Assembly: GCA_026260175.1 (NCBI GenBank)
Contig: JAKCWW010000430.1
Coordinates: 45,319-109,318, forward strand
Source: Reticulitermes lucifugus
Taxonomy: Eukaryota; Arthropoda; Insecta; Blattodea; Rhinotermitidae
Reading direction: 5' to 3'
DNA: 64,000 bases
Part shown: positions 11,025-22,755 of the stretch, piece after piece
Layout of the letters: the number at the start of each line of letters is the position of its first letter
Position numbering within the stretch: position 1 is the first letter of the stretch
The notes under the pieces: generated by a model
Databases searched by the model: none
What the model was told of the DNA's origin: nothing
What the model saw: the letters and a program-made list of their open reading frames with translations, nothing else
Translations under genes and position numbers: made by a program

Positions 11025-11330
11025 AAGAAAAAGCCGCGATAGCGCAGTCGATCCAGTTACTAAGCTACGGGCTGGACGATCAAGGAATTTTTGTTCGATC
11101 CCCGGCAGGAGCAAGACATTTTTCTCTTTTCCAGTGTCCAGACCGGCTCTGGAAGTCACGCAACTTCCTAGTCAGCTGGTAACGGGACTGTTTCCCTGGG
11201 CACAAAGCGACTGGAGAGTGAAGCTAATCATTCAACTCCGGCTAATGCCGAGGTTAACAATGTGGTAAAGTGTAACTCTTCTGCCCCATATGCCTTCATG
11301 TTCTACAGAGGGAGAAATTTTGTTTGTTTT
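11025..11330 (+). mobile_element. SINE family A, near full length
   Basis: A tRNA-like head has an A-box (TAGCGCAGTCG) and a B-box (TGTTCGATCCC) about 55 nt apart. It is followed by the family body: AAGACATTTTTCTCTTTTCCAG, CCAGACCGGCTCTGG, GAAGCTAATCATTCAACTCC, ATGCCGAGGTTAAC and ATGCCTTCATG. Other copies are at 29101, 43618, 54602, 59020 and 61255. SINEs have no protein and would be moved by a LINE in trans. Confidence 0.85.
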
Positions 11331-12549
11331 TTAATTAGTGACTTAAAAAAGTGCATAGTTGTTATTTTAAGGGGCAAGACATAGCCTGTGATTTGTGAAA
11401 AATTTGAAATTTGGCATGGCTGTCTTCAGGATTGTGCTTGTAAATAGCCTGTTACCGGTCCGACTCGTAAGACATTGTTCATATAGGTCTACTGCTACCG
11501 TGATTTTTTGTAAAAATTAAAATGAAAAAATTAACCGATATATATATATATATATATATATCATGGGTAATAAACACAGTATAAATCCTTATTTCAGACA
11601 GAAGCAGAGGGCACGAAAGTCACAAACAATACTTTTCTTTATTCTGGTTCTGTTTTGTGTGTGAATGTAATGCGTAATTTTACTAAGGGTTTACTTTTGA
11701 AAAAAAAATATATTTCATGTATTTATTTGAATAGGTGTCTCTGTAGTCCGCTAAAGTTGAACCTTTATCTGCTACTGAAACACATAAACTTGATTAAGTT
11801 ACAACACATTACTTCACCACAGCTTCGTGACAGTGGGGGTCCTCATTTATCCTTTCCAGAGGCCGGTCTGTACGCTGTTTTTGTTAACTTACAGACTGAA
11901 ACCACATTTACATATTGCAGGTAAAATATCCTCCTCTCGAAAGGCTAGTCTCATTTATTAATATATTTAAGACTTTACAAAAGTGCTCCATATAAACTGG
12001 AATGTATTGACACTTACGATCCTCCTAACTTTATCTCTATTAGCATCTGTCAGTAGGTCCTGCTGGTTAAATTCTGTGACCAGTTCCGGTGCCAGCATTT
12101 CTGTACTAAGGCTTGAGGTTCTCACGGTGTACCGTGTTCACTGAAGAGTCATTTGGATACTGCATCGTGCTGAAAAAACAAAATCGTGAGTAGAGCTAGG
12201 TCATTTGAACGGCATGTGTCAATCGTTTCGACACTTTGCACTCTCAGATGACTCAGAAACCAACATTAATAGTTGGGTATGTTACAGATCTTCATAGAGT
12301 CGTGTCTTCTTTTGTTTTAGGTATAGAGATCTATAGTAGCATTGCTTCATATACTTATCCCCCCGTGTGTTTCCTGTGCCCATCTTACTCGAATAGATGA
12401 GACCGGATTGGAATTTCTGAGAGCAAAGTGCTCAGAAGATATTTGACTAAACGGAGAGGAAATAAGAGGTGAGAGAATATTGCATAGTGAGGAGTTTAAA
12501 AAGCTCCTCACGTGTGTTATTTTCTACATACAGAATTATTGTAGTGATT
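11331..12549. other. No gene; (TA)n microsatellite at 11538-11561
   Basis: A TA run of about 24 bp is the only clear feature. The open frame at 11655-11924 has no recognisable content. Confidence 0.55.
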
Positions 12550-12850
12550 AAAAGAAGGAGGGCGACGTGAGTCTTACATGTAGCACGCATGAGGAAACTG
12601 AGAAATGCCTACGGGATTTTTATTTAGAGAACATAAACGAAAGACGGAGCTTGAGAGATCTAGATGTAGATGTGAAAACAGTGTTAAAATTCGTCTAGAA
12701 CACATAACGTAAGGGTATGGATTAGATTCAACTAATTCAGGATAGAGTCCAATGGCACGATTTGTGAAAATGGTAATGAAATTTCCGGTTTCGTTAAAAA
12801 CGGCGCTTTTATTGACCAACTGAAGATTATGAACTGTTCAGAGCAGCCAG
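12550..12850 (+). mobile_element. LINE 3' end fragment
   Basis: The antisense open frame at 12574-12819 is an artefact of the LINE tail: it contains ETGNFITIFTNRAIGL, ELVESNPYP and RRILTLFSHLHLDL. These are the antisense counterparts of the WRALVNxVMN, WIxLAQDRD and KMDLxE blocks seen in the other copies. The true orientation is therefore plus. Degenerate, no intact domain. Confidence 0.75.
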
Positions 12851-13429
12851 TCATTGGTATTTTATTGCTGGCAGTCTAGCGTCTATCAGTCGGCCTGTAG
12901 TAAACTCAAAATCCCAAACTTAAAACGGTGTGCTGTTCTGTTAATTACCTGGGTGTTGAAGAGTGAGGTGCCAGTGCTTTCTTCGCCTTCATATCTGTTT
13001 TACATCACTTTCCGTTATACATCTACACGCTCAAACAAAGCACTAGTCCGTACCGCGTATTTTTGGATGGGGCTGGCCCTGGAGGTTAAGCTTGAATAAA
13101 CAGGTGCGAGAAAGCTTCCTTTTTCTTGCCCTTGCTACTGCTGAGAGCCGTCATTTCGCGGGGGCGTCGGGTGTAAACATGCGGGGGAGAGGGCAGCTGT
13201 TGCTGGTCATTATTCACGGCTAGACGAGACTCCCGAGTCTGCTGCAGTGTGCTTTCTGACAGTCTGCTTGAAACCGACTGTCTACTGTTTCTACAGTAAC
13301 AGTGACATTATTAGAGTCGGATGTCGCAAAATTCGGTACCGCAACACGTCACAGACACTCGGTTGGCAGCGTATCTGCAGTTCAAACACTGGTTAGCTGT
13401 ACGGATGGCAGTCTGTATCTGCTAAAGCA

Positions 13430-13600
13430 AAGTTGTCCTTGTGCACGCCATGAAAGCGTGCGGGGGTAGTGGTTGTATAACTCCATGCATTCTTAGCTTC
13501 GACATTAGTAGGAGGTGAGCGATCAGTCCGCAGCCGCTTTATCACTCGCTTAGACCCAAAGCTCCTCCTAAGCACCCTAACTCTGTTCTTCCTTCACTGT
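13430..13600 (-). mobile_element. SINE family A, degenerate body
   Basis: Shares CACGCCATGAAAGCGTGCGG, ACTCCATGCATTCTTA and GGAGGTGAGCGATCAGT with other minus-strand family A copies (for example 63772-63900). The tRNA head is not recognisable. Confidence 0.65.
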
Positions 13601-13860
13601 AAGAGACCAAGTGGCACATCCGTGCAAAAAGAACAAGCAAGCTTATAGTTTTTGTATTTTAATGTCTACACCTTTAGGTAGTAGACGGGAAGACAGACTC
13701 TGAACCGACTGAGAATAAGCGTAGTTTACAAATTTCATCTGAAGCACTTAATTAGATAATAGCGCATAATGAAATATTGTGATTTTTGCATATTTATTCG
13801 ATTAGATTCCGTGTCTGCTAAACGGAGTTAAATAAATAGTAATTGTGATGAATATTGCAG

Positions 13861-14042
13861 TCATCTGGTTTGTGGCGTCGTGTATATTGGTATGTGGGTA
13901 CCAAAGTTTCGGGGGAGCCTGCTGTCTCCATTTTCAAGGTTGTCCAGAGTAGGCTTGGACTACTGTGAAGATGGAGCGGCAAGCTGCTCCGGAACGTTGG
14001 TACCACTGTACCATTCTGCATGGCGTCATATCGTTGAAGGCT
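13861..14042. repeat. Foldback element with two decayed hammerhead-like units
   Basis: The left part (13861-13945) and right part (13963-14042) are imperfect reverse complements; both carry GGCGTC near the outer end and GGTACCAA next to a GTTTCGG/CCGGAAC block. On the plus strand the right unit reads UGUGAAGA, U, GGAGC...GCUCC, GGAAC, GUUG, GUA: the hammerhead order with a mutated CUGANGA and a mutated GAAAC. The antisense frame here reads TLKMETAGSPETLVPTYQ, a spurious-protein string I associate with blattodean repeats. Confidence 0.7.
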
Positions 14043-14298
14043 GGAGTAGGCCTACTGCAGCTATCGTGAACATTCACGAAGGATGCGCAGTTGTTCCTAC
14101 GGGTTCACGTGACGGAGCGAAATTTTAGAATACGAAGTCTAGCCTTGCAGGGTCAAAGGTAGCGAATTATTCGTACTTGTGGATGTAATTTTAGCTACTT
14201 TTACGTGATCGCCGGCCAGAAAGCCTCGCTAGGAAGTACTCTGTAGGCCAGGTCATAAGTTGGTAAGTAAATACTCTAGTGTAACTTAAGCACTGCCG

Positions 14299-14311
14299 CC
14301 CCNCCCCCCCC
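14299..14311. other. C-rich homopolymer with one ambiguous base
   Basis: A C run holding an N at 14303. It is probably a base-calling or consensus problem in the homopolymer. Confidence 0.8.
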
Positions 14312-14569
14312 GCCCAAAGCCACTCATCCACTGGGTACCACGACTGCAGAGTCGGCAGAGTGAAGGTGAACACAGACTTCCCTACAGCGCCAAGGTCTTT
14401 AATGCGTCTATGCCACCTATACTTACGCCTTAATGGCGTTGTACTTATGCAAACGGGAATTTTACTCTCTTACATTGACTTGGAAAGAAAATGCACTTCC
14501 ACATTGAGGATCATAGCTCGTGGTTTTACTGCTGACTGACATAGTGCTGAGTTCAAGTATGAAGCAGTG

Positions 14570-14905
14570 TGGGGCGCGATTGAGAGGCTTATCACCTTGC
14601 TTCGTACGCGGGAAGAAGCTGGATGAAATCCGGACCAATAAACCGGTTATCCTGGCTGAGATATTCCGTGGTCTTTCTCAGCCCATCCGGGCAAATTCCA
14701 GGATATTATCTCAAATTAGGTCACAAACTCTGCTTGGTGCATTGTTTCCATTTCACCTGTCACTCAACATCCCGCCATTCGCCAAGTTCGCCGCTCACCT
14801 CTAACTTATGCCGACGTTAGTATGAGTGCAGCTGCACTCCTCTGCCTCATATAGCTTCATGGCTTGCCAGGGGCAGCTTTATTTGTTTTACTCTGCCCTT
14901 CTAAA
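14570..14905 (+). mobile_element. Composite of SINE D-like body and SINE A 3' half
   Basis: Positions 14660-14745 carry CCGTGGTCTTTCTCAGCCCATCC, then GGCAAATTCC and GGATATTATCTCAAATTAGG, which fits a family D body. Positions 14790-14905 then match the family A 3' half: CACCTCTAACTTATGCCGA, a CCTCATATAGCTTCATGGC block and a T-rich end. Either one SINE inserted into the other or this is a chimaera. Confidence 0.55.
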
Positions 14906-17900
14906 TAGCTACATCATAAATAAGTAAGTAAATAAAATTAATACGAAGCAGCCAAGTTATACGAAAACAGTAGCATCGAGCTGAACGCAAGTCTTTCAGA
15001 GACAGAGAAATAAAGCAACAAAACAAATTACTTAGCTCAGAATAGACGTATGCACGCACTCTCGCGACAACAGTTAGAACCACAGCTAATCCGGTTCTAG
15101 TAAGACGGCTACCGTCGGTTGCATTCCACGAATGTTAATGTCTCCAACTCTATAAAATGAACTGTAAGATGCAAGCCTTTAGCACTTTGGAGTAGTGCAC
15201 ACATATTTTAACATAGGCCTACTTACCCTCAATTCAGTTTGTCTCTTTAACTTAGTCACAGATAAAAATTTATTGAACAAACACTCGCGACCAGCTGACA
15301 AGGGGCGATCCTCCAGCTTCGAAAAATTCGGCGGTACGTCGTATTGAAGGTAACACAGACTTGGTTATGAGATATTAACTTTTAAGTTTGAAATTACGAA
15401 TATAGAAATGTGTGAGACTTTCCTTACGGAGGCAAAGAAACCTTTTTCTACAACAATACTTTCAATATGAACACATTTGTCTGTATGGACTGTAACTGTC
15501 TAACGAACCCGTGCGACCACCCACCCTGCTTTCTTTGAACCCATCTTTGTCGTCATTGCTGAATACTCACACCTACTAAACTGTACACGCAAGGGAGAAG
15601 CAGCAGAGCCAGTGAAGACATGACTTCCCTTCAGTGAAAGTGAATTGTTGTACAAAAGTCTATGGCGGGAAAACAGGTGCTGCGACCTAAAGTATCAGTT
15701 GTCTTGGTTACGACTGTAAATAATTGTCAAGTATTTGATATTCTGAAACAAGCGAAACTGCATCCAGAGGCGCCATGTGACCACATGGTTATCACTACTT
15801 GCTGATCGAGTCATGTTTTTGCTTCAGATCACGTCTCTGTGCTTACATACCGAGTCGTCAATCTGCCGTTGCAGTGAAGCAATCTGGAATTCGTTTGCTT
15901 TGATGACGCCTTTTATTTGCAAAAAGAAGAAGGGACCGTTTCATGAACAAATCATTGTTAAAATAATTTATTTACGATTTTTTGTAGACGATAACAGCCT
16001 GCATACCCCAGGACATAGGCCAAAACTTTACAAGTAACTGGCAATACAAGCTGGCACATGCAGCAACGTTACGTGCAGTGCGTGAAAATGATTCCTGCGT
16101 AAATATGTTTTATAATATCAAGTTGGCTTATGTATCGATGTTTCGGTCGTGTTTTGAAGATGACTTTGTTCCACTGTGGTTCATCGATGCATCCTAAATA
16201 TGCCAGAATCATATGATAATTGCTGCAAAGAACAGGCTGTTTGATGTCTAATGCTTCTATTTAAATCAAAATTAAGTTATTTACAATTTATTGAATCGGA
16301 AAACCTAGGATCGTACTTTACGAATTAATAAGAATATATTTATTTTCAATAGCACTAAACTAATTAGGAGAGAAATGAGTAAAACTTTTAACTGTATCTA
16401 GATTATTCAAAAACATGTTTTGTTAACAAAAAGGCCTATATATTATGTGTGATGTGTCTAATAAAATGCCGTATGTTCTTCAGTCTTCTGTACAACGTCT
16501 GTTCGACACGTTTCTCCTGCTCTTAGTATTTAATAACTGACGCTCGAAATGCCCGCCGAAGTGTACATAGGCCTATATCTTTACGTAAGTTATCCGTAAA
16601 TCTTGTCACATGTCAACCAAAGTTAAAGTTTTAAGTCACATTTTAGTGAAAGTTCCCAGTATAAAATTTTGTGCCAGTCTATTGGATGATTCTTGAGTTT
16701 TGATTGTCACATGAGGGCATCCGGACGGACGTATAAATAGATGTGGCGAAGTTAGTAGACGCGTTTTTTAAACTTTTCGTTGCAAACGTGGCAATATTGA
16801 GTCTCAAGGACATGCTATGTGATTTCAGTTTGATTTACAATATAGTCTGGTTGTTGTTTTTTGAGAATACCGTGATGAACCTATGAATTCCTTGAACAAA
16901 TAAGCTACTGACATATTCTTTAAAAAGATTCTGCTCCATGGGGTTGGCAAATTATTAGTGTTATTTCAACACAAAAGGACATCGAAGAACTTCGCAGAAA
17001 GCTGTTAATTTCTGAACACTTTACAGGTTCTTCAGCCCATCCCTTCTGCCTGTGTCGAGGCAGCCAGTCAAACACGATGGTCTCGCTTCATGTATAGTAC
17101 ACTTTACTTTTTTGTGTAAAAAAGCGCAACCGAGTCATCACGTTTGTAATTGGCTCATGTGATTGCGCCTATTCCCATACAGTCCATCGTGACCGTGGGC
17201 ATACATCTTTAATTTCCTGCATCATGGTTCTTAGCAGTCTACCGTCACGACGATCTCCTTCACGCTACGACTGATCCAAAAAAATAAGCACCATTATTCT
17301 TGGGCTGTAGCCTTCTGCTAACAGTTTAGGATGTCATTGCTCGTTTATAATTTGTCTATTCATGCATAGAGTCGCCTCTTATATTGTCTTTTCTCGCTGT
17401 AAAGTATGACGTCATTATTCGCGATAAATCAAGTGCAAGCCTTGAAACTAGATTCATAGATTCTTAGATTACTTAAAACGGTCTGTCAGTTATGGAGGTT
17501 ATATAGCGCGGAGTGTTATGGGAATGTGGTTATGAATGAAGAGTAGTTAAAGATTTGCGTAAAGGGGGTCGTCGCCTGTTTCAGTTTAATCGCCTTAATA
17601 GACTAAGGAAAAGTACGAATTCGCTCAGTCAGAAGGTCTGCTGAGAAGTTACGCTATATAATCTGGTAGCTACTTACAACGTTTCATAGAAACCTACTGC
17701 GTTCGTATTCAGGGAAGCTGAAGAGAGAAGCAGAACCTGCCTACCAGACTACGTGGCGTCACATTCTAGATGACTATACAAATATTAAAATGTACAAAGG
17801 TGAAATTTTACTTGTGGGTTTGTGCAGGTGTGCATCTTGGTCTGTCACTTTGAGGGAGTGCATCTGGAGGGTGCAGAAAACTGCATACTGAGGGGTTTCA

Positions 17901-17929
17901 CGGCTTACATTGCTCGCTCCGTATTGTTA
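14906..17929. other. No recognisable feature; three TAGGCCTA-type octamers
   Basis: About 3 kb with no gene or repeat that I can support. TAGGCCTA occurs at 15214 and 16566, with a near-match at about 16431. A GTTTCGGTC word at 16140 followed by GAAGATGAC resembles the hammerhead-like arms but is in the wrong order. Confidence 0.5.
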
Positions 17930-18240
17930 GGATGGTTAAATCAAAGAGGATGGGATGAACGGGCCATGTGGCACGCACGCATGCGAGAGAAGAGATTTAC
18001 ATGCAGGTTAGGAAAACCTGAAGAAAAGGGCCCACGTGCACGGCCAACGCTTGTACGGAAGGGTAATATTAAAATGGATCTTAAATAAATAGCACGGAAG
18101 GGTCTTAACTGAATTCATCTGGCTGCAAATAGGGACCGATGGCGGGCTTTTGTGAACACTGTAATGAAAGTTTTGGTTTTGTAAAATGTGGGGAATTTTT
18201 TCACTAGCTGAGCAACTATTCGCTTCTCAAAAGGGACCCT
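17930..18240 (+). mobile_element. LINE 3' end fragment (best-preserved C-terminal motif)
   Basis: The plus frame reads MWHARMREKRFTCRLGKPEE, then GPRARPTLVRKGNIKMDLK and a stop. A second frame block follows: IHLAANRDRWRAFVNTVMK, then GNFFTS and a TGAGCAACTATTCGCTTCTC tail. This is the C-terminal end typical of reverse transcriptases of RTE-like non-LTR elements (HVARM, GKPEGKRPLGRP, W.DNI, DRWRALVN). No catalytic domain remains; it is truncated at the 5' side. Confidence 0.85.
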
Positions 18241-19149
18241 GTCCTATGTATTTAGTATGTGACAGTGATGATTAATTGTTACTAGGAGAATGCCTAAGTT
18301 TGTGGCAGTAGCCATCGTAGTGACATTTGAACAACGGGCAGGGGTGAATGCTGTTCACTTAGCATTCATGTCAGTGTCATGACAAACTACAACCATTGTG
18401 AAAGGTAATCCACCGAATTAATAATCGCGGAAATCATAGTCTGATGTACTTCTGTAAGAGCGAACCTAAGGCAGTTGCGCGAGAGTGAAAGACAAGTGTA
18501 AACAAGGTGTTTATAAATTTCAACAATGCCATTAAACTGAAAACTTATGTGCCTATTAATTTGAGAATATTCTATTCCTTTACATTAAAGGAACGGAGTT
18601 CAGAATTCTCTTCACTTCAGCTACTTTCTCGCCCCTAAAGTAGAAGCAGCCTCCGTCGTATATCTGTCACCCGGTAAAATACGGACCTGGCCGCATGCAC
18701 TCCTCACTAGCCCCCTCCAATAATAAAGACAACAGATGCTGCCCTCCAACTCTACTAAGAGATAGGAAAGCAGCCATCACTCTTATGATTTCATAAATTC
18801 ATAATAAACCTCATTAGGAAATGGAACACCCATATAAGTTCGATTTATCGAAGAGAAGTAATGGAGAGAATGTTCGATAGTGTGTAAGGTTCTGACCAGG
18901 GTCGGAAACCTTATTGGAGTGATGGCCGTAAGCCATTTATTAGAGTTATGGTCATTCCGTTCGAGGCGGGGAAAAAGATATAACCATGTGGGATACAGAG
19001 TCACATTGGCTGTCTATAGCTCGACATGTTTGTTTGGAACACGAAAACTACTGTGTAGATATTTGGATCGCATCGTTCCTTATTACATCCGTGCATGAAC
19101 CGGCTAACGTACGAATCTTGTATCTGTGAAGAGCTAATTCCGGGGAGCA
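18241..19149. other. No recognisable feature
   Basis: Overlapping short frames on both strands at 18783-19098, with no domain. Confidence 0.5.
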
Positions 19150-19440
19150 GAAATGTTCTTGAGAAGCCGATAGTCGTTCAGTTAGTCAAAATATTGTCCG
19201 CCTTGTATGGAACTCGAAGATGAATTATCCTGTTTACAAGATCCCGCTGAGCCAGATGAATCCAGTCCACACCTTCACACTCCACAACTTTAAGGTTCGC
19301 ATTAATGTTATCCTCCCATCTACGTCCAAGTCTCGTAATGGTCCCTTCTCTCTACGTCTTCATTTTCAGTTCTTATGCACTTAACATCTCTCTTATGCTT
19401 GCTACATGTTCCACCCCATTCTCCTTCATTTGATCATCCT
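19150..19440 (-). mobile_element. LINE 3' end fragment
   Basis: The plus strand shows TTCTTGAGAAGCCGATAG, then GAGCCAGATGAATCCAGTCC, ATCCTCCCATCTACGTCCAAG and the rest in order. These are the reverse complements of the LINE tail, WIxLA, W.DNI and HVARM regions. Degenerate. Confidence 0.8.
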
Positions 19441-20499
19441 GTTTATTTTTATGGAAACTTCCAATTATGAAGCTTATCATTGTGTAATATTCTCCTTCTC
19501 CCTGTTACTTCCACCATTTTATATCCAAATACTCAACTCCATAATTCTTTTGAATTACAAATGTACGCAGCTTGAGAATAGAGTCGGGCAGATGCATGCA
19601 ACTGAGCGCAATTCCGATATGGTGTGGACGCCGTGGTTGGTCTGTGACTAGTACTGAGCTAGCAACTGCAGCAGCCGAGTGAGAAAAAAAGATTGCTCTC
19701 GGCACATACCAAGAGAAACAAATCACAGCCAGGTAGTAAGGCATCCCATGTAAGTGTTCTTACGGTACAGTAACCAAGACTGGTTGCCAGACGTGCGGTA
19801 TATCAGGGCCTGACTTCCATTTCGAGAACTGGCGGATCAATTATTACGAGTACGACGTATCAGGCTTGCCAAGCTTGTGGTTTGTACCCTAGGCAACCAA
19901 TTACTTGTCACTACCAACTGACAGTGTACTGAATTGACAGAATAGCATAGTCTGTCACGCTGGCTTCAAACGTGGTCACGATTTGGGAGCCGATTATTTC
20001 GGTTGTAGGCTGTGCGTTTCCACGAAGTTCATAAAACGTAAGCAGAGTGAGAAATTTCTTCTTCAGTACATATCGTTAAAACTTAAATAAATAGTATAAT
20101 TCAGCTATTAAAATCCATAATTAAAGCAGTTCCTATAACAACGCGTGTGTCTCTCTGTCTGCATATTTCATCCCCGAGGTTACTACGAGGGTTTTGACGA
20201 AATTTCTTTCGCAGAACCATTACAAGGTGTCAGAAGTTTTTAATCTTCTTCCGCATTAATTAAAATATGATTCAAGCAACTTCAGTTGGATTTTTTTAAA
20301 TTTTTCTCGTTGTCTTCACTATTATGCCTATCTTCGTAGTACATAGGCTCTCCTTGAAAAGATGTATTCACTTAGGTGCTGAAGAAATTCCTCGCTGTTT
20401 ATGAAGCCCGCAGTTTCAGTGCTGTGTTTACAAAGTTTGCATCTGGCTCTTATTCTGAGGGAGATGAATACAGGCCACACATTTAGGCCATGTATTTTG
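19441..20499. other. No recognisable feature
   Basis: Sequence without a repeat match or credible gene. Confidence 0.5.
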
Positions 20500-20580
20500 A
20501 GATTCATATTAACCTCCCATCACTGTCTTCCAAGTTAATGTACCCTTCAGGTTAGCCGACAAAAATTTGTGTGCGTGCTT
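20500..20580 (-). mobile_element. LINE fragment, short
   Basis: TTCATATTAACCTCCCATC and CCCTTCAGGTTAGCC match the W.DNI to KPEG antisense region of the copy at 19150-19440. Confidence 0.45.
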
Positions 20581-21164
20581 TAAAGTGTTAGTAATTACAA
20601 GATGCCAAATGGACACAATTACCATTAAGTTGGCTGGTGAATTGTAACACTGCTTGTACCCCACATCGAAAATAATAGAACTGGTAACCACGTCTAGGAG
20701 ACGAAAGTAAGCTGAGAGTATCTGAGCACAAGGTCTTGAAGGAGTGAGAGGAAGAGGGAGAAATTTTTATTTCAGTCTGTCCTCGTTCAACGTTGCCCCG
20801 AAAAAATGTTGTTACGCTTTAACGCTGACAGATTTTAACGACTCACTTTTCGATGAACATTGCTGGGACTCGGATTAGCGTTGTTCTCCCTTGCAGCTGG
20901 TGGGACCTTCAACGATCAGACTCGCGGGCGTTTCGCTTATTTCGTGTTGAAAACAGAAATGCCCCGCGCTACGTTGTCTCGCTGTATGTCGCGATTTTGA
21001 GGGACATAACCCCAAAGTTCAACGAGGACTAACTTACTAAATCCATAATTTGCACTCTTCGCCAAGTTCTTCTTATTAGAGAGATTAAGTGATAGAGTAT
21101 GAGGTGGGCGTGGTGTCTGTCCTTGCGGCATGTATAGTAGAGCTGAGGAATGCATATATTTTAG

Positions 21165-21380
21165 GAGGAAAACCTGAAAGGTGAGGTCACATAGGGTGAT
21201 TTCAATACAGACACTATGACAACGTTAGGGAAAAAGAGTGTGATACCGTATAGTGATTCAGAATGGATTTATCCAGTTCAGGGTAGTGTCTTCTGGCGGG
21301 ATTTCAGTGAACACGCAAATGGAACCTCCTGTTCTGTAAACGTAATGTAATTTCTTGATGAACTGAGGAAATCTCTCCGT
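21165..21380 (+). mobile_element. LINE 3' end fragment
   Basis: Begins AAACCTGAAAGGTGAGG (KPEG-like). It continues through GAATGGATTTATCCAGTTCA (EWIYPVQ, the WIxLAQ position), TTCTGGCGGGATTTCAGTG (FWRDFSE, the WRALVN position) and TTTCTTGATGAACTG. The long minus frame at 21278-21607 is therefore antisense to a repeat in part. Confidence 0.65.
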
Positions 21381-22248
21381 GGAATTATGATCCTCTCTCG
21401 AAAATTGTAGGATCTCAGTCCCACTGTATCCTGCGTAGAATTTGTCTTGATCCTGCGTGTAAGTTTATATGTATATACAATTTGAAAAAGTTGTATTGTT
21501 GCTTCTGTGTCAGCATTGTGACCCGGGAGTTTACTGACCATAAATCTGTTTTTATCGGATAGTTGAGGTTCGCCGTGGTGTAGGTGCCCACGTTTCAATC
21601 CTGCCACACAATAGTGTGTTCATGATCAAGACATTCTTCGTGTGGCGTGTCCGAAACTGCCTTCTAATCGAACAACAGCCACTGAGCACGAAACTGAACA
21701 CAATATCAGCAACTTACTTTCATAATAAAAGCGAAAGTCGAGCCACACCCAAATGTGTTCAAAATGTAGCATTTCCGAGATTAACATGTGACCCATATAA
21801 CTCGAATATGCACTTTCATTTGGCGTAAATCCAGTGTTTATTTAGTCTTTCTTATTATTTATTTGTTCCAAGCTTCAGTGAGTAGTAAATGTAGAATTGT
21901 GGTTAACGAAAATTTTCCCTGCCAGTAATTAATTAATAGTCTTTGAAGCGGTTGTTTTACGAAGTGATCATATCAACATGAATAAACATGACATAAGTTC
22001 TGACGACGGACGGTAGATGATATAATTCAAGGATCGTGTCAAATTTTGGGATTTGGTAAGATTGTTGGCGGTATTGCACATTCGAATTTTTCTACAAGCA
22101 TGTTAGGCTGTATGCCTGCACGGGAATACCGTTTTCCTAAGCACAACATCTTTATCGTGTAGAAAGCCTGCATTCGCCGGGACATCCGGTGACAGCTCAG
22201 GGACGCGACAAACGGGATACCTGTAGCAGACCTCTGAGTTTATAAACT
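21381..22248. other. No recognisable feature
   Basis: Short frames only (for example 21616-21828). No repeat was found. Confidence 0.45.
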
Positions 22249-22310
22249 AGTAATTTATTACTGTCAACACAACTATTTTACTATGGTATTTTAACAGATG
22301 AGATTAGAGG

Positions 22311-22349
22311 GCAATATGTTTCGACCAAAATTAGGTCATCTTCAGGCCA
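22311..22349 (-). ncRNA. Hammerhead-like motif, left arm
   Basis: Minus strand: stem I GGC; CUGAAGA; extra U; stem II GACC/GGUC; GAAAC; then AUAUUGCC. The stem III region (ACAUAUU) differs from the right arm (ACACGUU) by two transitions at a CpG, which would remove the C-G pair of stem III. This copy is probably inactive. Confidence 0.5.
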
Positions 22350-22464
22350 TTTCGTAACATAATAAATTACAATTGCGTATTGATCTATATGTAAGTAGGC
22401 TGATATCTCAATCCACTTAAATATAGATCAATATGCAATTTTATTTTATTTTTATGTTGTGAAA

Positions 22465-22505
22465 TGGCCTGAAGGCGACCTAATCTTGGTCGAAACACGT
22501 TGCTC
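22465..22505 (+). ncRNA. Hammerhead-like motif, right arm
   Basis: Plus strand: stem I UGGC; CUGAAGG (the final core A is changed to G); extra C; stem II GACC/GGUC; GAAAC; stem III AC/GU with a 2-nt loop; triplet GUU; stem I GCU. The core mutation predicts loss of activity. Confidence 0.5.
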
Positions 22506-22689
22506 TATAATCTGATGTGTTAGTAATACCAGTAAATACTTATGTTGGTGGTAATAAATCACTTCTTTAGAATATTATATTAACACAACGGGATGTGTAG
22601 GGTAAGATAAAGTTGATAAAGTAATATGTTGTGGGAGTGGTAACCGCATTCATGTGACGAGCACGATGATCAATCTTCATGTGACATAA

Positions 22690-22755
22690 AAGGCGGGGAG
22701 TTTTGGACCAGCTAACTGACTCTCAGTTTCTTAGGAAGGACTCTGCTTGAATCAA
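22690..22755 (+). mobile_element. LINE extreme 3' end
   Basis: GGGGAGTTTTGGACCAGCTA then CTCAGTTTCTTAGGAAGGAC matches the non-coding tail after GNFLTS in other copies. Nothing upstream matches, so the copy is extremely short. Confidence 0.55.

Larger units (their letters stand above)
22249..22562. mobile_element. Foldback element with two facing hammerhead-like motifs
   Basis: The left arm is about 22249-22399 and the right arm about 22413-22562, inverted with moderate divergence and a short spacer. Each arm contains TTTCGACCAA...TTAGGTC and a TTCAGGCCATTTC block. An imperfect direct repeat (AACGGGAT..TGTAG) at 22211-22226 and 22588-22600 could be an eroded target-site duplication, but this is weak. 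Confidence 0.75.

Noticed and set aside
12574-12819. Minus-strand frame resembling a string often seen in predicted insect proteins
   Set aside because: It is the antisense reading of the LINE 3' end, whose true orientation here is plus.
13818-14021. Minus-strand frame with ETLVPTYQ string
   Set aside because: Derived from the foldback element with hammerhead-like arms, not from a gene.
16133-16180. GTTTCGGTC...GAAGATGAC as another hammerhead-like arm
   Set aside because: The two blocks are in the wrong strand order and cannot form the core with stem II.
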